Positions 55,041-63,943 of a stretch of DNA of 64,000 nt are shown here, piece by piece. A program made the translations under genes and the position numbers. The DNA comes from Actinoallomurus purpureus. Lineage in GTDB: Bacteria; Actinomycetota; Actinomycetes; Streptosporangiales; Streptosporangiaceae. The notes beneath the pieces are model-generated. The model made no database searches. It was given only the letters and a program-made list of their open reading frames with translations, and was not told the DNA's origin. The DNA is taken from assembly GCF_024055795.1 (NCBI RefSeq), contig NZ_JAMXMY010000006.1, positions 124,001-188,000 on the forward strand. Direction: 5' to 3'. Positions within the stretch are counted from its first letter, which is position 1, and each line of letters begins with the position of its first letter.

Positions 55041-56285
55041 GTGACCGATCCCGTGGCCAGGCGCGCCCGCGTCGGTGTCTTCTGCTATTTCGGGCTGTGC
55101 GGCATGACCATCGGCACCTGGGCGGCGAGCCTGCCCGCCCTCGCGGACCGGCTCGACCTGAGCGCCGGGCGGACCGGCACCGTGCTCCTCCTGATCTCCC
55201 TGTCGGCGCTCGTGTCCATGCAGGCCGCGGGCCGGATGTCCGACCGCTGGTCGAGCCGCCGGCTCACCTGGGCGGCCGGGCCGCTGCACGCGTCGCTCCT
55301 GCTCGCACCGGCCCTCGCGGGCTCCTATCCCGCGCTCCTCGTCGGCGCGGTCATCTTCGGCCTCGGCTTCGGGCTGCTCGAGGTCGGCATGAACGCCCAC
55401 GCCGTCGAGGTCGAGGTCCGTTACGACCGGCCGATCATGTCGGCGTTCCACGGCATGTGGAGCCTCGGCGGCGCGGCGGGCGGCCTGGTGACGTCGGCCG
55501 CACTGCGCGGCGGTCTCAGCGTCCAGGCGCTGCTGGTGGGAACGGCGATCACCATGACGGTGCTGTTCCTGCTCCCCGCCCGTCTCCTCCTTCCCGGCCG
55601 CGTGGGGCGAAGGTCGGTGGCAGTGTCTTCGGAGCCGGCAGTGTCTTCGGAGCCGGCCGCTCCGAGGCGCGGTCGCGTCCAGGGGGCGATCCTGCTCCTG
55701 GGCACGGTGATGCTCGCCGGTGCGATCTGCGAGGGCGGAGCCATGGACTGGGCGGCGATGCACGCCCGCCGGGTGCTGGGTGCGACGGCCGACCTGGCGC
55801 CCCTGTCGTTCACGGTCTTCTCGGTGGCGATGACCACCGTGCGCCTCCTCGGCGACAGGCTGCGCGGCCGGCTCGGAGGCGGCCGGACCCTGCGTCTGGC
55901 GGGTGCCCTGGCCGCCGCCGGCTACGCCCTCGTGCTGCTGGCCCCCTCCGTCGGCGGCGCGGCGATGGTGTGCGCGTGGACGGGGTGGGCCCTCGTCGGC
56001 GTCGGCCTGGCGACGGTCGTGCCGGTGGCGTTCAGTTCGGCGGGCGCGGATCCGGAGACGGCCGGACGGACCATCGCGCTGATGACCAGCTTCGGCTACG
56101 GCGGGCTACTGGCCGGTCCGGCGATCATCGGCCACCTGGCCGAGGCGACCTCTCTACGGACCGCACTGGCCCTTCCCTGCGTCCTCGCCGCCTTCGTCGC
56201 CGTGGCCGGTCCTCGATCCATCGCGGCCCTCACCGCCCGTCACACGCCCGCCCCCGAGACCACCGCCCTCGAGAACGCCTCGTGA
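55041..56285 (+). CDS. MFS transporter
   Basis: A 414-residue 12-helix major facilitator. The loop GRMSDRWSSRRLTW between helices 2 and 3 and GFGLLEVGMNAHAVEVE are typical of the Fucp/YfkF-like sugar-transporter branch. A linker repeat VSSEPAVSSEPA lies in the central cytoplasmic loop. The GTG at 55041 follows AGGAGGATCC. Probably a sugar or drug exporter/importer under the divergent ROK regulator. Confidence 0.88.
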   Translation: MTDPVARRARVGVFCYFGLCGMTIGTWAASLPALADRLDLSAGRTGTVLLLISLSALVSMQAAGRMSDRWSSRRLTWAAGPLHASLLLAPALAGSYPALLVGAVIFGLGFGLLEVGMNAHAVEVEVRYDRPIMSAFHGMWSLGGAAGGLVTSAALRGGLSVQALLVGTAITMTVLFLLPARLLLPGRVGRRSVAVSSEPAVSSEPAAPRRGRVQGAILLLGTVMLAGAICEGGAMDWAAMHARRVLGATADLAPLSFTVFSVAMTTVRLLGDRLRGRLGGGRTLRLAGALAAAGYALVLLAPSVGGAAMVCAWTGWALVGVGLATVVPVAFSSAGADPETAGRTIALMTSFGYGGLLAGPAIIGHLAEATSLRTALALPCVLAAFVAVAGPRSIAALTARHTPAPETTALENAS

Positions 56286-56330
56286 CCACCGACGATCCAC
56301 CCGATCGACCGTCCGCCGGCCGGCCTCCGG

Positions 56331-56921
56331 TCAGGCGGGGTCGCGCCACATGGGCCAGACGGGCGGGCCGCCGGGCATGCGGAGCTCGCCGGTGACCCGG
56401 AAGCCGAAGCGTTCGTAGTAGGGGACGTTGCTGTCCTTGGACGACTCGAGGTAGGCGGGCAGCCGTTCGGCGTCGCAGCGCGACAGCCGGGACATCAGCA
56501 GGGCCGAGCCGAGCCCCCGGCCCTGTGCCGACGGGTCCGTGCCGAGGACCGCGAGGTACCAGTGCGGCTCCGTCGGGTGGGACTTCTCCAGCTCGCCGAG
56601 GCCGCGCAGCACGGGGAGCGTCCGGGTGCCCAGGATGCGCAGGAGGGTGGGGGCCTGGCGCAGCTGGGCGGTGACCGGGATCTTCCATCGGCCGGGCGGG
56701 TCCCACAGCGCGCCGGCCTGGACGGTCTCGCCCTGCCCGGCCAGTTCGGTGGCGCCGTTCGGCAGGTGCGCGTGGCGGAGCAGCGTCACGAACAGCCGCG
56801 CCATCCGTTCCGGGTGCCGCGGGAACATCCACTGCCAGACCGGGTCGTCGGCGAACGCCCGGCCCAGCACTTCGGACAGCTCGTCGACGTCGGTCTCGGT
56901 CACGGTCCGAACGGTGGCCAT
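56331..56921 (-). CDS. GNAT-family N-acetyltransferase
   Basis: A 196-residue GNAT. The acetyl-CoA loop reads GTDPSAQGRGLGSALL (Q/RxxGxG/A) and the C-terminal strand SNVPYYERFGFRVTGEL is typical. The ATG at 56921 is close to a normal N-terminus. Acceptor unknown. Convergent with the MFS gene. Confidence 0.9.
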   Translation of the reverse strand: MATVRTVTETDVDELSEVLGRAFADDPVWQWMFPRHPERMARLFVTLLRHAHLPNGATELAGQGETVQAGALWDPPGRWKIPVTAQLRQAPTLLRILGTRTLPVLRGLGELEKSHPTEPHWYLAVLGTDPSAQGRGLGSALLMSRLSRCDAERLPAYLESSKDSNVPYYERFGFRVTGELRMPGGPPVWPMWRDPA

Positions 56922-56951
56922 GCGCTGAGTGTTTCGTGCGACGATCAGGAT

Positions 56952-57329
56952 GTGAAGATCCTGATTCGAGTGGTTATCACCGCTGTCGCCCTCTGGGTGG
57001 CCACGCTGGTGGTGCACGGTATCGACGTGACGGCCGCCACGACGCCGCGAAAGATCGGCACGCTGGTCGTCGTCGCGGTGGTGTTCGGCGTGATCAACGG
57101 GTTCCTGAAGCCGATCGTCAAGACTCTCGGCTGCTTCTTCTACGTCATCACGCTGGGGCTGTTCGCGTTCGTCGTGAACGGGCTGCTGTTGTGGCTGGCG
57201 AGCTGGGCGGCGGGCAAACTGGATCTGCCGTTCCACGTGTCCGGCTTCTGGGCGGCGTTCTGGGGCGCGATCGTCGTCGGCGTGATCAGCTGGCTGCTCA
57301 ACCTCTTCGTCCACGACGACGAGGCCTGA
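56952..57329 (+). CDS. Phage-holin-4_2-superfamily membrane protein
   Basis: A 125-residue protein with four membrane helices (IRVVITAVALWVATLVV, TLVVVAVVFGVINGFL, FFYVITLGLFAFVVNGLL, AAFWGAIVVGVISWLL), matching the DUF/PF04020 small membrane family. The GTG at 56952 lies 30 bases from the divergent GNAT gene. Function unknown; not a true phage holin here. Confidence 0.85.
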   Translation: MKILIRVVITAVALWVATLVVHGIDVTAATTPRKIGTLVVVAVVFGVINGFLKPIVKTLGCFFYVITLGLFAFVVNGLLLWLASWAAGKLDLPFHVSGFWAAFWGAIVVGVISWLLNLFVHDDEA

Positions 57330-57354
57330 TCCCACAGGGGCTCGGCCGGCCGGT

Positions 57355-58053
57355 TCAGGGGGCCAGGTCGGCGTCCTTGAGGTGGTCGGTGTCGTTGAAC
57401 GTGACGAGGCGCAGCCCACCGTTCTCGCGGGCCCAGATCGTGAGCGAGCCGTTCGCGACCAGGGTGCGTTCCACATCGAGCAGCTCTTCCTCGGACAGGC
57501 GCTCGATGATGTACCGCGTCAGGACGACGATCGCGTCGTGCGCGACGACGAGGATCCGGCCGCGGGGGTACTCCCGGTCGATGTCGGCCAGGACGCTCCG
57601 CAGCCGCAGCGCCATGTCGGCCCAGGACTCGCCGCCGGGCGGCCGGTAGTAGAACTTCCCGAGCCTGCGCTTGCGCTCCACTTCTTCGGGGTGGCGGGTC
57701 TCGATGCCGCGCAGCGTGAGCATGTACAGGGCGCCCATCTCGCGGTCGCGCAGCCGCTCGTCAAGGACGATCGGCGGCGGGTCGGCCAGCTGCTCCAGCG
57801 CGATACGGGCGGTGTCGCTCGCCCGGAGGTACGGCGAGGACAGCACCGCTGTGGGCCGCTCGTCCGCGGGCAGCGCGGCCAGCCGGCGGCCGAGCGCGAC
57901 CGCCTGTTCCCGGCCGACCTGCGACAGCGGGACGTCGGCGTCGCGCAGGGTGATGTCGACGGCGTCGAGCCCGCGGGCCGCCGCCTCGTCCGACGCGACG
58001 TTCGCGGTGCTCTCGCCATGCCGGACCATCGCCAGCCACTCGAGTGATTCCAC
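57355..58053 (-). CDS. Histidine phosphatase family protein
   Basis: A 232-residue phosphoglycerate-mutase-like phosphatase. The catalytic RHGES is at 11-15 and the second His is in VVAHDAIVVLTRYI. SSPYLRASDTARIA supplies a phosphate-binding Arg. It lies beside no obvious pathway partner. Converges with the holin-like gene. Substrate unknown. Confidence 0.9.
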   Translation of the reverse strand: MESLEWLAMVRHGESTANVASDEAAARGLDAVDITLRDADVPLSQVGREQAVALGRRLAALPADERPTAVLSSPYLRASDTARIALEQLADPPPIVLDERLRDREMGALYMLTLRGIETRHPEEVERKRRLGKFYYRPPGGESWADMALRLRSVLADIDREYPRGRILVVAHDAIVVLTRYIIERLSEEELLDVERTLVANGSLTIWARENGGLRLVTFNDTDHLKDADLAP

Positions 58054-58247
58054 AGCACAGTGACCTTACCTGTGCACCTCCATGACATGGACATGCCTGG
58101 TCGGGCTGCTCCTCGATCCGGCCAAGCGCGGCCGGCCGACGGCGCACGCCGCTGAGACCGCGTTCCTCGACGGTAGAGTCACCGTCTGTCGCTATCGCGG
58201 TTCAAAAAGTGATGAGACGAGCAAATCGTGTGCTAATGCCCCAAAGG

Positions 58248-58276
58248 GTGACCAAAATGCATCAGTCGGGTAGGCT
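58248..58276 (+). promoter_or_regulatory. Promoter of the PNPOx/flavohaemoglobin pair
   Basis: GTGACC (58248-58253) and TAGGCT (58271-58276) are 17 bases apart. The leader before the ATG at 58405 would be about 120 bases. No other gene lies in 58054-58404. Confidence 0.5.
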
Positions 58277-58404
58277 CGCCGCTGTTTCGCTGTCCTCAGG
58301 AGGAACATCAGCCACACCAGTGACCCATCCAGTGAGGACGTGCGCCTCTGGTCCGCGCTGAAACCGCGCGCGGCTCAGGGGAGCCGACGAGAGGGAGTGA
58401 GGTG

Positions 58405-59103
58405 ATGGGCTTGGCGGCACACGCCTCCGGCTCGGATCGCCCCGGGTCGCACGGAGAGCACCTGCTCCAGCAGCTCTTCGGTACCGATCAGCGAGCTGCC
58501 GACTTCTACGACAGGCAGGTACGCGACCGGCTGAACCCGCGTATGCGGGAATTCATCGGCAGCCAGGAGATGGCGTTCGTCGCGACAGCCGACGCCCAGG
58601 GTGAGTGCGACTGCACGTTTCGTGCCGGGCCGCCCGGCTTCATCAAGGTCATCGACGAAGAGACCATCGCCTACCCCGAATACCACGGCAATGGCGTCAT
58701 GGCGAGCCTCGGCAACATCGTGGATAACGGGCACGTCGGCGTACTGATGGTCGATTTCTTCAATGACCTCGTCGGCCTGCATGTCAACGGACGGGCCCGG
58801 GTCATCACCGCCGCAGCGGCGATGGACTACGGGCTGTCCGATGACGAACCCACGCCGGGCCGTCGCGCCGAGCGCTGGGTCGTCGTGAGCGTCGAGGAGG
58901 CGTACATCCATTGCGCGAAGAACATCCCGCTCCTGAAGAAGGAGGACCGCAGGGCGCGGATCGCCGACAGGTCGGTACGTCCCGCTGGGGCCGGCTACTT
59001 CGTCGGCGAGACGTGGAAGAGCCACCCTCCGAAGGCGTCACCGCCCCAGGGCCCGTCCCCGCTGACCCGAACGCCGGCGTCGCCCCGGGAGCCGCGCCCG
59101 TGA
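58405..59103 (+). CDS. Pyridoxamine-phosphate-oxidase-like FMN protein
   Basis: A 232-residue PNPOx-like split-barrel flavoprotein (FIGSQEMAFVATADAQGECD, GFIKVIDEETIAYPEYHGNG, LVGLHVNGRARVI). ATG at 58405 behind GAGTGAGG. The C-terminal 40 residues are a disordered Pro-rich tail. Its stop overlaps the flavohaemoglobin GTG (GTGA). Members of this kind bind FMN and may handle NO- or redox-related species; the pairing supports a shared role. Confidence 0.85.
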   Translation: MGLAAHASGSDRPGSHGEHLLQQLFGTDQRAADFYDRQVRDRLNPRMREFIGSQEMAFVATADAQGECDCTFRAGPPGFIKVIDEETIAYPEYHGNGVMASLGNIVDNGHVGVLMVDFFNDLVGLHVNGRARVITAAAAMDYGLSDDEPTPGRRAERWVVVSVEEAYIHCAKNIPLLKKEDRRARIADRSVRPAGAGYFVGETWKSHPPKASPPQGPSPLTRTPASPREPRP

Positions 59104-60245
59104 GCGTGGACATCGCCCTCCTGCGCGAGAGCTGGGCGCTCGTCTCCGAGAGCTCCGAGAAGGTGGCCACGCAGTTCTACGGCATGCTCTTCTCGCGGTA
59201 TCCGCAGGTGCGCGCGTTGTTCCCGGCGGGGATGGACGCGCAGCGTGACCGCTTGCTCCAGGCCCTCACCTATGTGGTCCTCAACCTTGAGGACACCGAG
59301 AGCGTGGCCGCGTACCTCGGCGAACTCGCGAAGGACCATCGAAAGTTCGGCGCGCGGCCGGAGCACTATCCTGCCGTCGGGCGGTGCCTGGTCGCCTCGA
59401 TGCGGGCCGTCGCCGGTGAAGCGTGGAGGCCGGAGTACAGCGACGCGTGGCAGGTGGCCTACGATCTGATCTCCACGATCATGATCCAGGCCGCGGCGAA
59501 GGACGAGACCTCATCCCCGCCCTACTGGAACGCCCGGGTCATCGCCCATGAGCACAGATCACCCGAGACCGCTGTCATCACGGTGGAGCCGGAGCAGCCC
59601 TATCCCTTCCTCGCCGGTCAGTACGCCACGATCCAGACCGCTCGCTGGCCGCGGATCTGGCGGGCGTACTCGATCGCGAACGCCCCGCGCCCGGACAACC
59701 GCCTCACCTTCCACGTACGGCTGATTCCGGCCGGCTGGGTCAGCACCACCCTCGTCCGCCAGACATCCGTCGGGGACCGGCTGATGCTCGGGCCACCGCG
59801 GGGCATGATGACGCTGCCCTCGCCACAGCCGGAAAGGTTGCTGTGCCTCGCCGGGGGGACCGGGCTCGCCCCGCTCAAGGCGATCATCGACGAGACGCTG
59901 CGGACGAGCCACGCGGCCGACATCACGTTGATCCACGGCGCACGGCGGCAGAATGACCTCTACGACGTGGCAGACCTGACGCGTCTGGCCACGACACAGC
60001 GTCGGCTCCGCCTGGTCACGGCGGTGTCGGACGACCCCGACCACCCTCCGAGACGGACGGTCGCCGACGTCATCGGGCGAGATCACGTCGAAACGTGGCC
60101 CCTGACGTACGTCTGTGGGCCCCCTGAGATGGTCCTGGCCACGCTCGACCGGCTCGCCGACCTGGGCCTGCCGGCGCACCGTATCCGGAGCGAGCCGGAC
60201 GCGGGCCAGATCATGCACCGGCTTCGCTCGCACGCCCCGATCTGA
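59100..60245 (+). CDS. Flavohaemoglobin-type NO dioxygenase
   Basis: A 381-residue flavohaemoprotein. A globin domain (1-135) has the proximal His80 in AKDHRKFGARPEHYPAVG. A ferredoxin-reductase-type FAD domain has WRAYSIANAPR, and the NAD domain LAGGTGLAPLKAI. It converts NO and O2 to nitrate with NAD(P)H and protects against nitrosative stress. GTG at 59100 overlaps the previous stop; the frame is open further upstream from 58911, but that would overlap the PNPOx gene widely. Confidence 0.88.
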   Translation: MSVDIALLRESWALVSESSEKVATQFYGMLFSRYPQVRALFPAGMDAQRDRLLQALTYVVLNLEDTESVAAYLGELAKDHRKFGARPEHYPAVGRCLVASMRAVAGEAWRPEYSDAWQVAYDLISTIMIQAAAKDETSSPPYWNARVIAHEHRSPETAVITVEPEQPYPFLAGQYATIQTARWPRIWRAYSIANAPRPDNRLTFHVRLIPAGWVSTTLVRQTSVGDRLMLGPPRGMMTLPSPQPERLLCLAGGTGLAPLKAIIDETLRTSHAADITLIHGARRQNDLYDVADLTRLATTQRRLRLVTAVSDDPDHPPRRTVADVIGRDHVETWPLTYVCGPPEMVLATLDRLADLGLPAHRIRSEPDAGQIMHRLRSHAPI

Positions 60246-60285
60246 CGGCGGATCCGCCCGCACCGTCTCCGCCGACCCGTACACC

Positions 60286-61956
60286 TCACGACATGGGACA
60301 TGCCTGACCGCAGGTGAGGCGAATGAGCATCTGCAGGAACACCTGCTGCACCTGCCGGGGGTCGAGGGTCACGAACGCCTGCCCGCCGGTCGCCGAGGCG
60401 ATTCGCTGGAGGGGCCCCGGGTCGATGTCGGGCCCGAACGCGATGGGGACGATCGCGACGGGGCGCATCGGATCGGTGGTCCGTTTCAGCTCCTTCATGA
60501 GGGTCTGCAGGGAGATGGTCCGCCCCGGGTCGTAGTTCATCCCGTCGGTCAGCAGGACCACGACGTTGTTGTGATCGGGCTGATAGGTCCGGACCGCCTC
60601 CCGGTAGGCGGCGAGGACGGAGTCGTACAGGCCGGTTCTGCTGCGGGGGACCGGCGCCGCCGCGGCGAAGGACCGTTCGAGCAGGTCCCGCTGCGTCCCC
60701 GTGCCGACCTTCTCGCTGAGGGTCCGGAAGGGCACGATCTGGCGGTAGTCGCGGTCGCCGTCCAGCCGGGTGGAGAACTCCCACAGCGCCACCTGGGAGT
60801 TGTCGCTGAGGATCCTGATCCCCCCGGTCGCGACCTTGGCGGTGGCCTGCATGCGCGTGTCCTGGGTCTGCGGGACCCGGTCGGCCATGGACGGGGAGAC
60901 GTCGAGGAGGATCAGCATGCGCGCGCCGAGCAGCGTACGCTGCCACATCTGCAGGACCCGGCCGACGTTCACCGGGTCGGGTGAGGGGAGCCGCTCCGGG
61001 GCACGGGCGACGACGCCGTACCGTTCGTCGAAGCCCGACCCGGCCACGCCGTCTGGCGTGCGCAGCCCGAGCCCCTGTAGCGCGACACGGGTCTGGGACT
61101 GGGCGAGCGTGGCCTGGAAGTCCTCGACCGTGCTCGACCGCCCGTGGTCGGTCGTGGTGGGGACGTACGGGAAGTCGAGGGCGAGCGTGCCGCCGTCCGG
61201 GTACAGCGCGGTCACGGACGGGGCGTCGCCGGCGTGTCCGTGCCGCCAGACCGACTGCTCGGACAGGACGACGGCGGTCGGCGGCGCACCGCCCTTGGCG
61301 ATCTGCGTGTACGCGGCCCGGTCGTCGGCGAGGGCGGTGCCGAGGTCGGAGTACAGCGTGACGGCGAAGGAGGAGAGCCCGTTCCTGCCGGGGCCGGCGG
61401 CGTGCTGCGCGAGCAGCAGCGCGCCGAGCCCGGTCGCCTCAGTGGTGGGGTCGAGGAACCGTACGCGCACGGGGGGTGGCGGGCCGCCGGTCCCGGGCAG
61501 TTGCGTGGACAGCAGCAGTCGCCAGTTGACGGTGCTCGGCGCGCGTCCGCGCGGGACGGCCAGGACCAGGGGTGACATCGCGACCGACGCGCCGGACGCC
61601 CGTACGGCGGCGGCCCCGGCGTCGGTGCGCCGGGCGATCGGGATCCAGAGGGACGAGTCGGGGATCCACGCGTCGGGGCGTGGCACACCGGGGTTGGAAC
61701 CCTGCCCGGAGAGCACGGCCGCGACGTCGGAGGGCCGCTGGCGGCTCACCATGACGCGGGCGCACGAGTTCCCGGCGTTGTAGCGGCGCGCGGCCTGCTC
61801 GATCGCCGGGGCGATCGACGGTGCGACCGCGACGGTGATCGCCCGGCCGTGGCATCCGTTCGAGCCGGAGCCGAGCGCGCAGGCGGCGAGCGCCGGCAGC
61901 ATGACCAGCAGCGTTCCCAGTGCCTTGGTCCCGGTGGCACGGCGCGGATAAGGCAT
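60286..61956 (-). CDS. Substrate-binding/VWA-domain lipoprotein
   Basis: A 556-residue protein. The N-terminal signal ends in a lipobox (LPALAAC, Cys26), so it is probably lipid-anchored. A binding-protein-like domain (about 35-320, ITVAVAPSIAPAIEQAARRY) is fused to a von Willebrand A domain (about 350-540) with an intact MIDAS, ILLDVSPSMAD, VVVLLTDGMN. The domain combination occurs in actinobacteria and is thought to be a cell-surface adaptor; no partner is seen. ATG at 61956. Confidence 0.85.
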   Translation of the reverse strand: MPYPRRATGTKALGTLLVMLPALAACALGSGSNGCHGRAITVAVAPSIAPAIEQAARRYNAGNSCARVMVSRQRPSDVAAVLSGQGSNPGVPRPDAWIPDSSLWIPIARRTDAGAAAVRASGASVAMSPLVLAVPRGRAPSTVNWRLLLSTQLPGTGGPPPPVRVRFLDPTTEATGLGALLLAQHAAGPGRNGLSSFAVTLYSDLGTALADDRAAYTQIAKGGAPPTAVVLSEQSVWRHGHAGDAPSVTALYPDGGTLALDFPYVPTTTDHGRSSTVEDFQATLAQSQTRVALQGLGLRTPDGVAGSGFDERYGVVARAPERLPSPDPVNVGRVLQMWQRTLLGARMLILLDVSPSMADRVPQTQDTRMQATAKVATGGIRILSDNSQVALWEFSTRLDGDRDYRQIVPFRTLSEKVGTGTQRDLLERSFAAAAPVPRSRTGLYDSVLAAYREAVRTYQPDHNNVVVLLTDGMNYDPGRTISLQTLMKELKRTTDPMRPVAIVPIAFGPDIDPGPLQRIASATGGQAFVTLDPRQVQQVFLQMLIRLTCGQACPMS

Positions 61957-62005
61957 CGGCGGTGTCCGTCCCGTTCATTGACAGTTTCCCGTCACCTGTC
62001 CGGAG

Positions 62006-62019
62006 ATTATCCAGATAAT
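62006..62019. promoter_or_regulatory. 14-bp AT-rich palindrome ATTATC-CA-GATAAT
   Basis: Perfect 6-base arms; stands out in a very GC-rich region. Read on the minus strand the arm GATAAT also resembles a -10 element, 50 bases before the VWA gene ATG at 61956. Confidence 0.5.
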
Positions 62020-62165
62020 TCCCCTGAATAACGCCTGCATCCGGACATTCCGACTAGGCGGGGGGAGGGGGATGGATCCCTTGCGTCACCGGCGTCCCGG
62101 ACGTCGAACGATGTCCCGCCAAACGCATCGCCGCGACCGTTTCCGGACATTGACAAATAGGGCGA

Positions 62166-62195
62166 CTGACATGGGCAAGAACGGCTGACTACACT
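62166..62195 (+). promoter_or_regulatory. Leaderless-type promoter for the gene at 62203
   Basis: CTGACA (62166-62171) and TACACT (62190-62195) are 18 bases apart, and the GTG start is eight bases after the -10. Transcription would begin at or next to the start codon. Confidence 0.6.
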
Positions 62196-62202
62196 CTTCG
62201 CT

Positions 62203-62607
62203 GTGGGCCGTCATGTCTCGCCTGAGCGCAGGCGGTCGCTCCGCGGGGCGACGATCGTCGCCTTCACCGGGATCGCCGTGCTGGTCGGCGCCCTGGGTTT
62301 CGCCGGCTATTCCATCTGGGCGCACGTCCGCGACCCGGAGCCGGCGCGGCACACGACCGCCGCCACCACGACCGCGACGCTGGCCCTGACCGTCACCGGT
62401 TCCCAGTGCCAGGTGTTCGTCGGCGTCCCCGGCGGCGACATCCTGGTCAACCGCACCCTCGTGCACGGGCAGGCCGTACGGTTCGACGACGCGCGCCTCA
62501 ACGTCGTGCTGAGCGACGCCGGAGCGGTCCAGATATACGTCAACGGCGTCCGGCGCCCGCCCGGCGAGCCGGGCCGGCGCGCCGAGTTCACCGCCGTGCG
62601 CGGCTGA
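62203..62607 (+). CDS. Small membrane-anchored protein with RodZ-C-like domain
   Basis: A 134-residue protein: a basic N-terminus, one membrane helix (ATIVAFTGIAVLVGALGFAG), a Thr/Ala linker and an outside beta domain (TGSQCQVFVGVPGGDILVNR, DAGAVQIYVNGVR). The beta domain resembles DUF4115, the periplasmic part of RodZ, but the cytoplasmic HTH of RodZ is missing. Probably a cell-surface binding protein. Divergent from the VWA gene. Confidence 0.75.
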   Translation: MGRHVSPERRRSLRGATIVAFTGIAVLVGALGFAGYSIWAHVRDPEPARHTTAATTTATLALTVTGSQCQVFVGVPGGDILVNRTLVHGQAVRFDDARLNVVLSDAGAVQIYVNGVRRPPGEPGRRAEFTAVRG

Positions 62608-62611
62608 GGCG

Positions 62612-62638
62612 CCGGCCCCCGGCAGCGCCGGGGGCCGG
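62612..62638. terminator. Bidirectional hairpin between converging genes
   Basis: Perfect 12-bp stem (62612-62623 with 62627-62638) around the loop AGC. Between the gene at 62203 and the CopC-like gene. Confidence 0.8.
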
Positions 62639-62655
62639 TCCGTGGTCGTCGCCGG

Positions 62656-63261
62656 TCAGGTCCGCGCGGCGCGGCGTCTGCGGAGGAGCACGCCGACGCC
62701 GGCCACCGCAGCGACGATGACGGCGCCCAGGCCGACCCACCACCAGCCGGCGCTCGACGTGTCGGTGGTCCGCCGCGCGGCCGGGGTGCTCGACGGCACG
62801 GCCGCCGCAGGGGCCGCCGACCCGGCCGTCGAGGAGCCGGTCGCCGGAGAACCGGCGGTCGGCGATGGCGACGTCCCGCCCACGACCGTGAACTTGTAGT
62901 CGCCGGTGACCGGGTGACCGTCGTCGGCGACGACGCGCCAGCCGACCGTGTAGACGCCCGGCGGGAGGACACCTGCGACCTGCTCGGTCACCGTGGCGTC
63001 CGTCGCGTGCGCCTTGCCGGACTCGTGGTGGCCGCCCTTGGCATCGAGCACGACGATGCCGGGGAACCTCACCGCCTCGGCGAAGGTCAGCTTGATCCGG
63101 GCCGGGGACGGCACCTTCGAGCCCTTGGCGGGCACGGCGGCGGTCAGTGTGGTGTGGGCGTCGGCGGGGGCGGCCGTGAGAAGGCCGGTGACGGCCACCG
63201 CGGCGATCGCGGCGGCGAGCCGGCTTACCGGCCTCCGGCCGGCACGGACCGGGATGCGCAT
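62656..63261 (-). CDS. CopC-domain copper-binding surface protein
   Basis: A 201-residue exported protein. Signal peptide to about residue 35 (ADA-HTT), so mature CopC begins with His36, its first copper ligand. The CopC fold follows (VPAKGSKVPSPARIKLTFAE, WRVVADDGHPVTGDYKFTV), then a Ser/Thr/Ala linker and a C-terminal membrane helix (VGLGAVIVAAVAGVGVLLRR). It binds Cu outside the membrane. The next gene upstream encodes a membrane protein of the same transcription direction. Confidence 0.9.
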   Translation of the reverse strand: MRIPVRAGRRPVSRLAAAIAAVAVTGLLTAAPADAHTTLTAAVPAKGSKVPSPARIKLTFAEAVRFPGIVVLDAKGGHHESGKAHATDATVTEQVAGVLPPGVYTVGWRVVADDGHPVTGDYKFTVVGGTSPSPTAGSPATGSSTAGSAAPAAAVPSSTPAARRTTDTSSAGWWWVGLGAVIVAAVAGVGVLLRRRRAART

Positions 63262-63334
63262 GGGAGTTCTCCGTTCGTGATGCTCGCTGAGCGTGCTGAT
63301 GACCGGATCCGGCGGATCCGGTGCGGCGAGGCGT

Positions 63335-63898
63335 TCAGCGGAACGCCGGGAACGGAGCGGGCGGCCCGCGCCGGGTGAGGACGTGACGGAGGACGCGTTC
63401 GGAGGGGCGGCCCACCGAGTCGGCGAGGACGTGCCCGCCCGGTGCCGGCAGGGGAACGGGCGACGACAGGAGCGCCCGCAACGGCCGGATGACGGCGGCC
63501 GCAGCCCTCCTGGCCAGCCGCCACACGGCGCGCTCTCCGCGCCGCAGCCACCAGGCCGAGGCGACGGCCGCCGTCACGTGCGCGAGCGTCATCGCCCGGG
63601 TGCCGGGGGAGGCGAGGGCCGCCGGATGGTGGGCCATGTGCTGACCGTGCTGTGCCGCGGTGAACAGCACGTGCAGCATGAACTGCCCGCCGAGCAGCCC
63701 GGCCAGGATCGTGCCCAGGGACCGCTCGGTGCCCGCGAGGACGACGGCCACGATAGTCAGCCCCACCAGCCCGGCCCCGATCGCGGCCGGTGGCACGGCC
63801 TCATGGGAGGCCGTCACATGCCCCACGACGGCCAAGGCGACGCACACGGCGGCGAACACCACCGCGCGGGCGAGACGGAGGACCGGATCGTTGGGCAT
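63335..63898 (-). CDS. Hypothetical five-helix membrane protein of the copper locus
   Basis: A 187-residue membrane protein. About five helices (VVFAAVCVALAVVGHV, AIGAGLVGLTIVAVVLA, SLGTILAGLLGGQFMLHVLF, ALASPGTRAMTLAHVTAAVA) with His-rich loops (AQHGQHMAHH) that could hold metal. ATG at 63898 follows AAGGGG. It precedes copC by 73 bases on the same strand, so it likely serves copper handling. Family not recognised. Confidence 0.75.
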   Translation of the reverse strand: MPNDPVLRLARAVVFAAVCVALAVVGHVTASHEAVPPAAIGAGLVGLTIVAVVLAGTERSLGTILAGLLGGQFMLHVLFTAAQHGQHMAHHPAALASPGTRAMTLAHVTAAVASAWWLRRGERAVWRLARRAAAAVIRPLRALLSSPVPLPAPGGHVLADSVGRPSERVLRHVLTRRGPPAPFPAFR

Positions 63899-63926
63899 GA
63901 CCCCTTCATCCTCCCACCGCCTGTAC

Positions 63927-63943
63927 GGGGTACCCCAAAGGGG
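63927..63943. promoter_or_regulatory. CsoR-like copper operator candidate
   Basis: GGGGTACCCC (63927-63936) is a perfect palindrome and runs into TACCCCAAAGGGG. It lies about 29 bases before the ATG at 63898. Actinobacterial CsoR sites contain G/C runs around TAC; the match is loose but the location fits. Confidence 0.45.

Noticed and set aside
56952-57329. Prophage holin
   Set aside because: No phage genes are nearby and the family is a general small membrane family despite the name.
58911-59099. N-terminal extension of the flavohaemoglobin
   Set aside because: It would overlap the PNPOx gene by about 190 bases; the GTGA at 59100 and the globin start match better.
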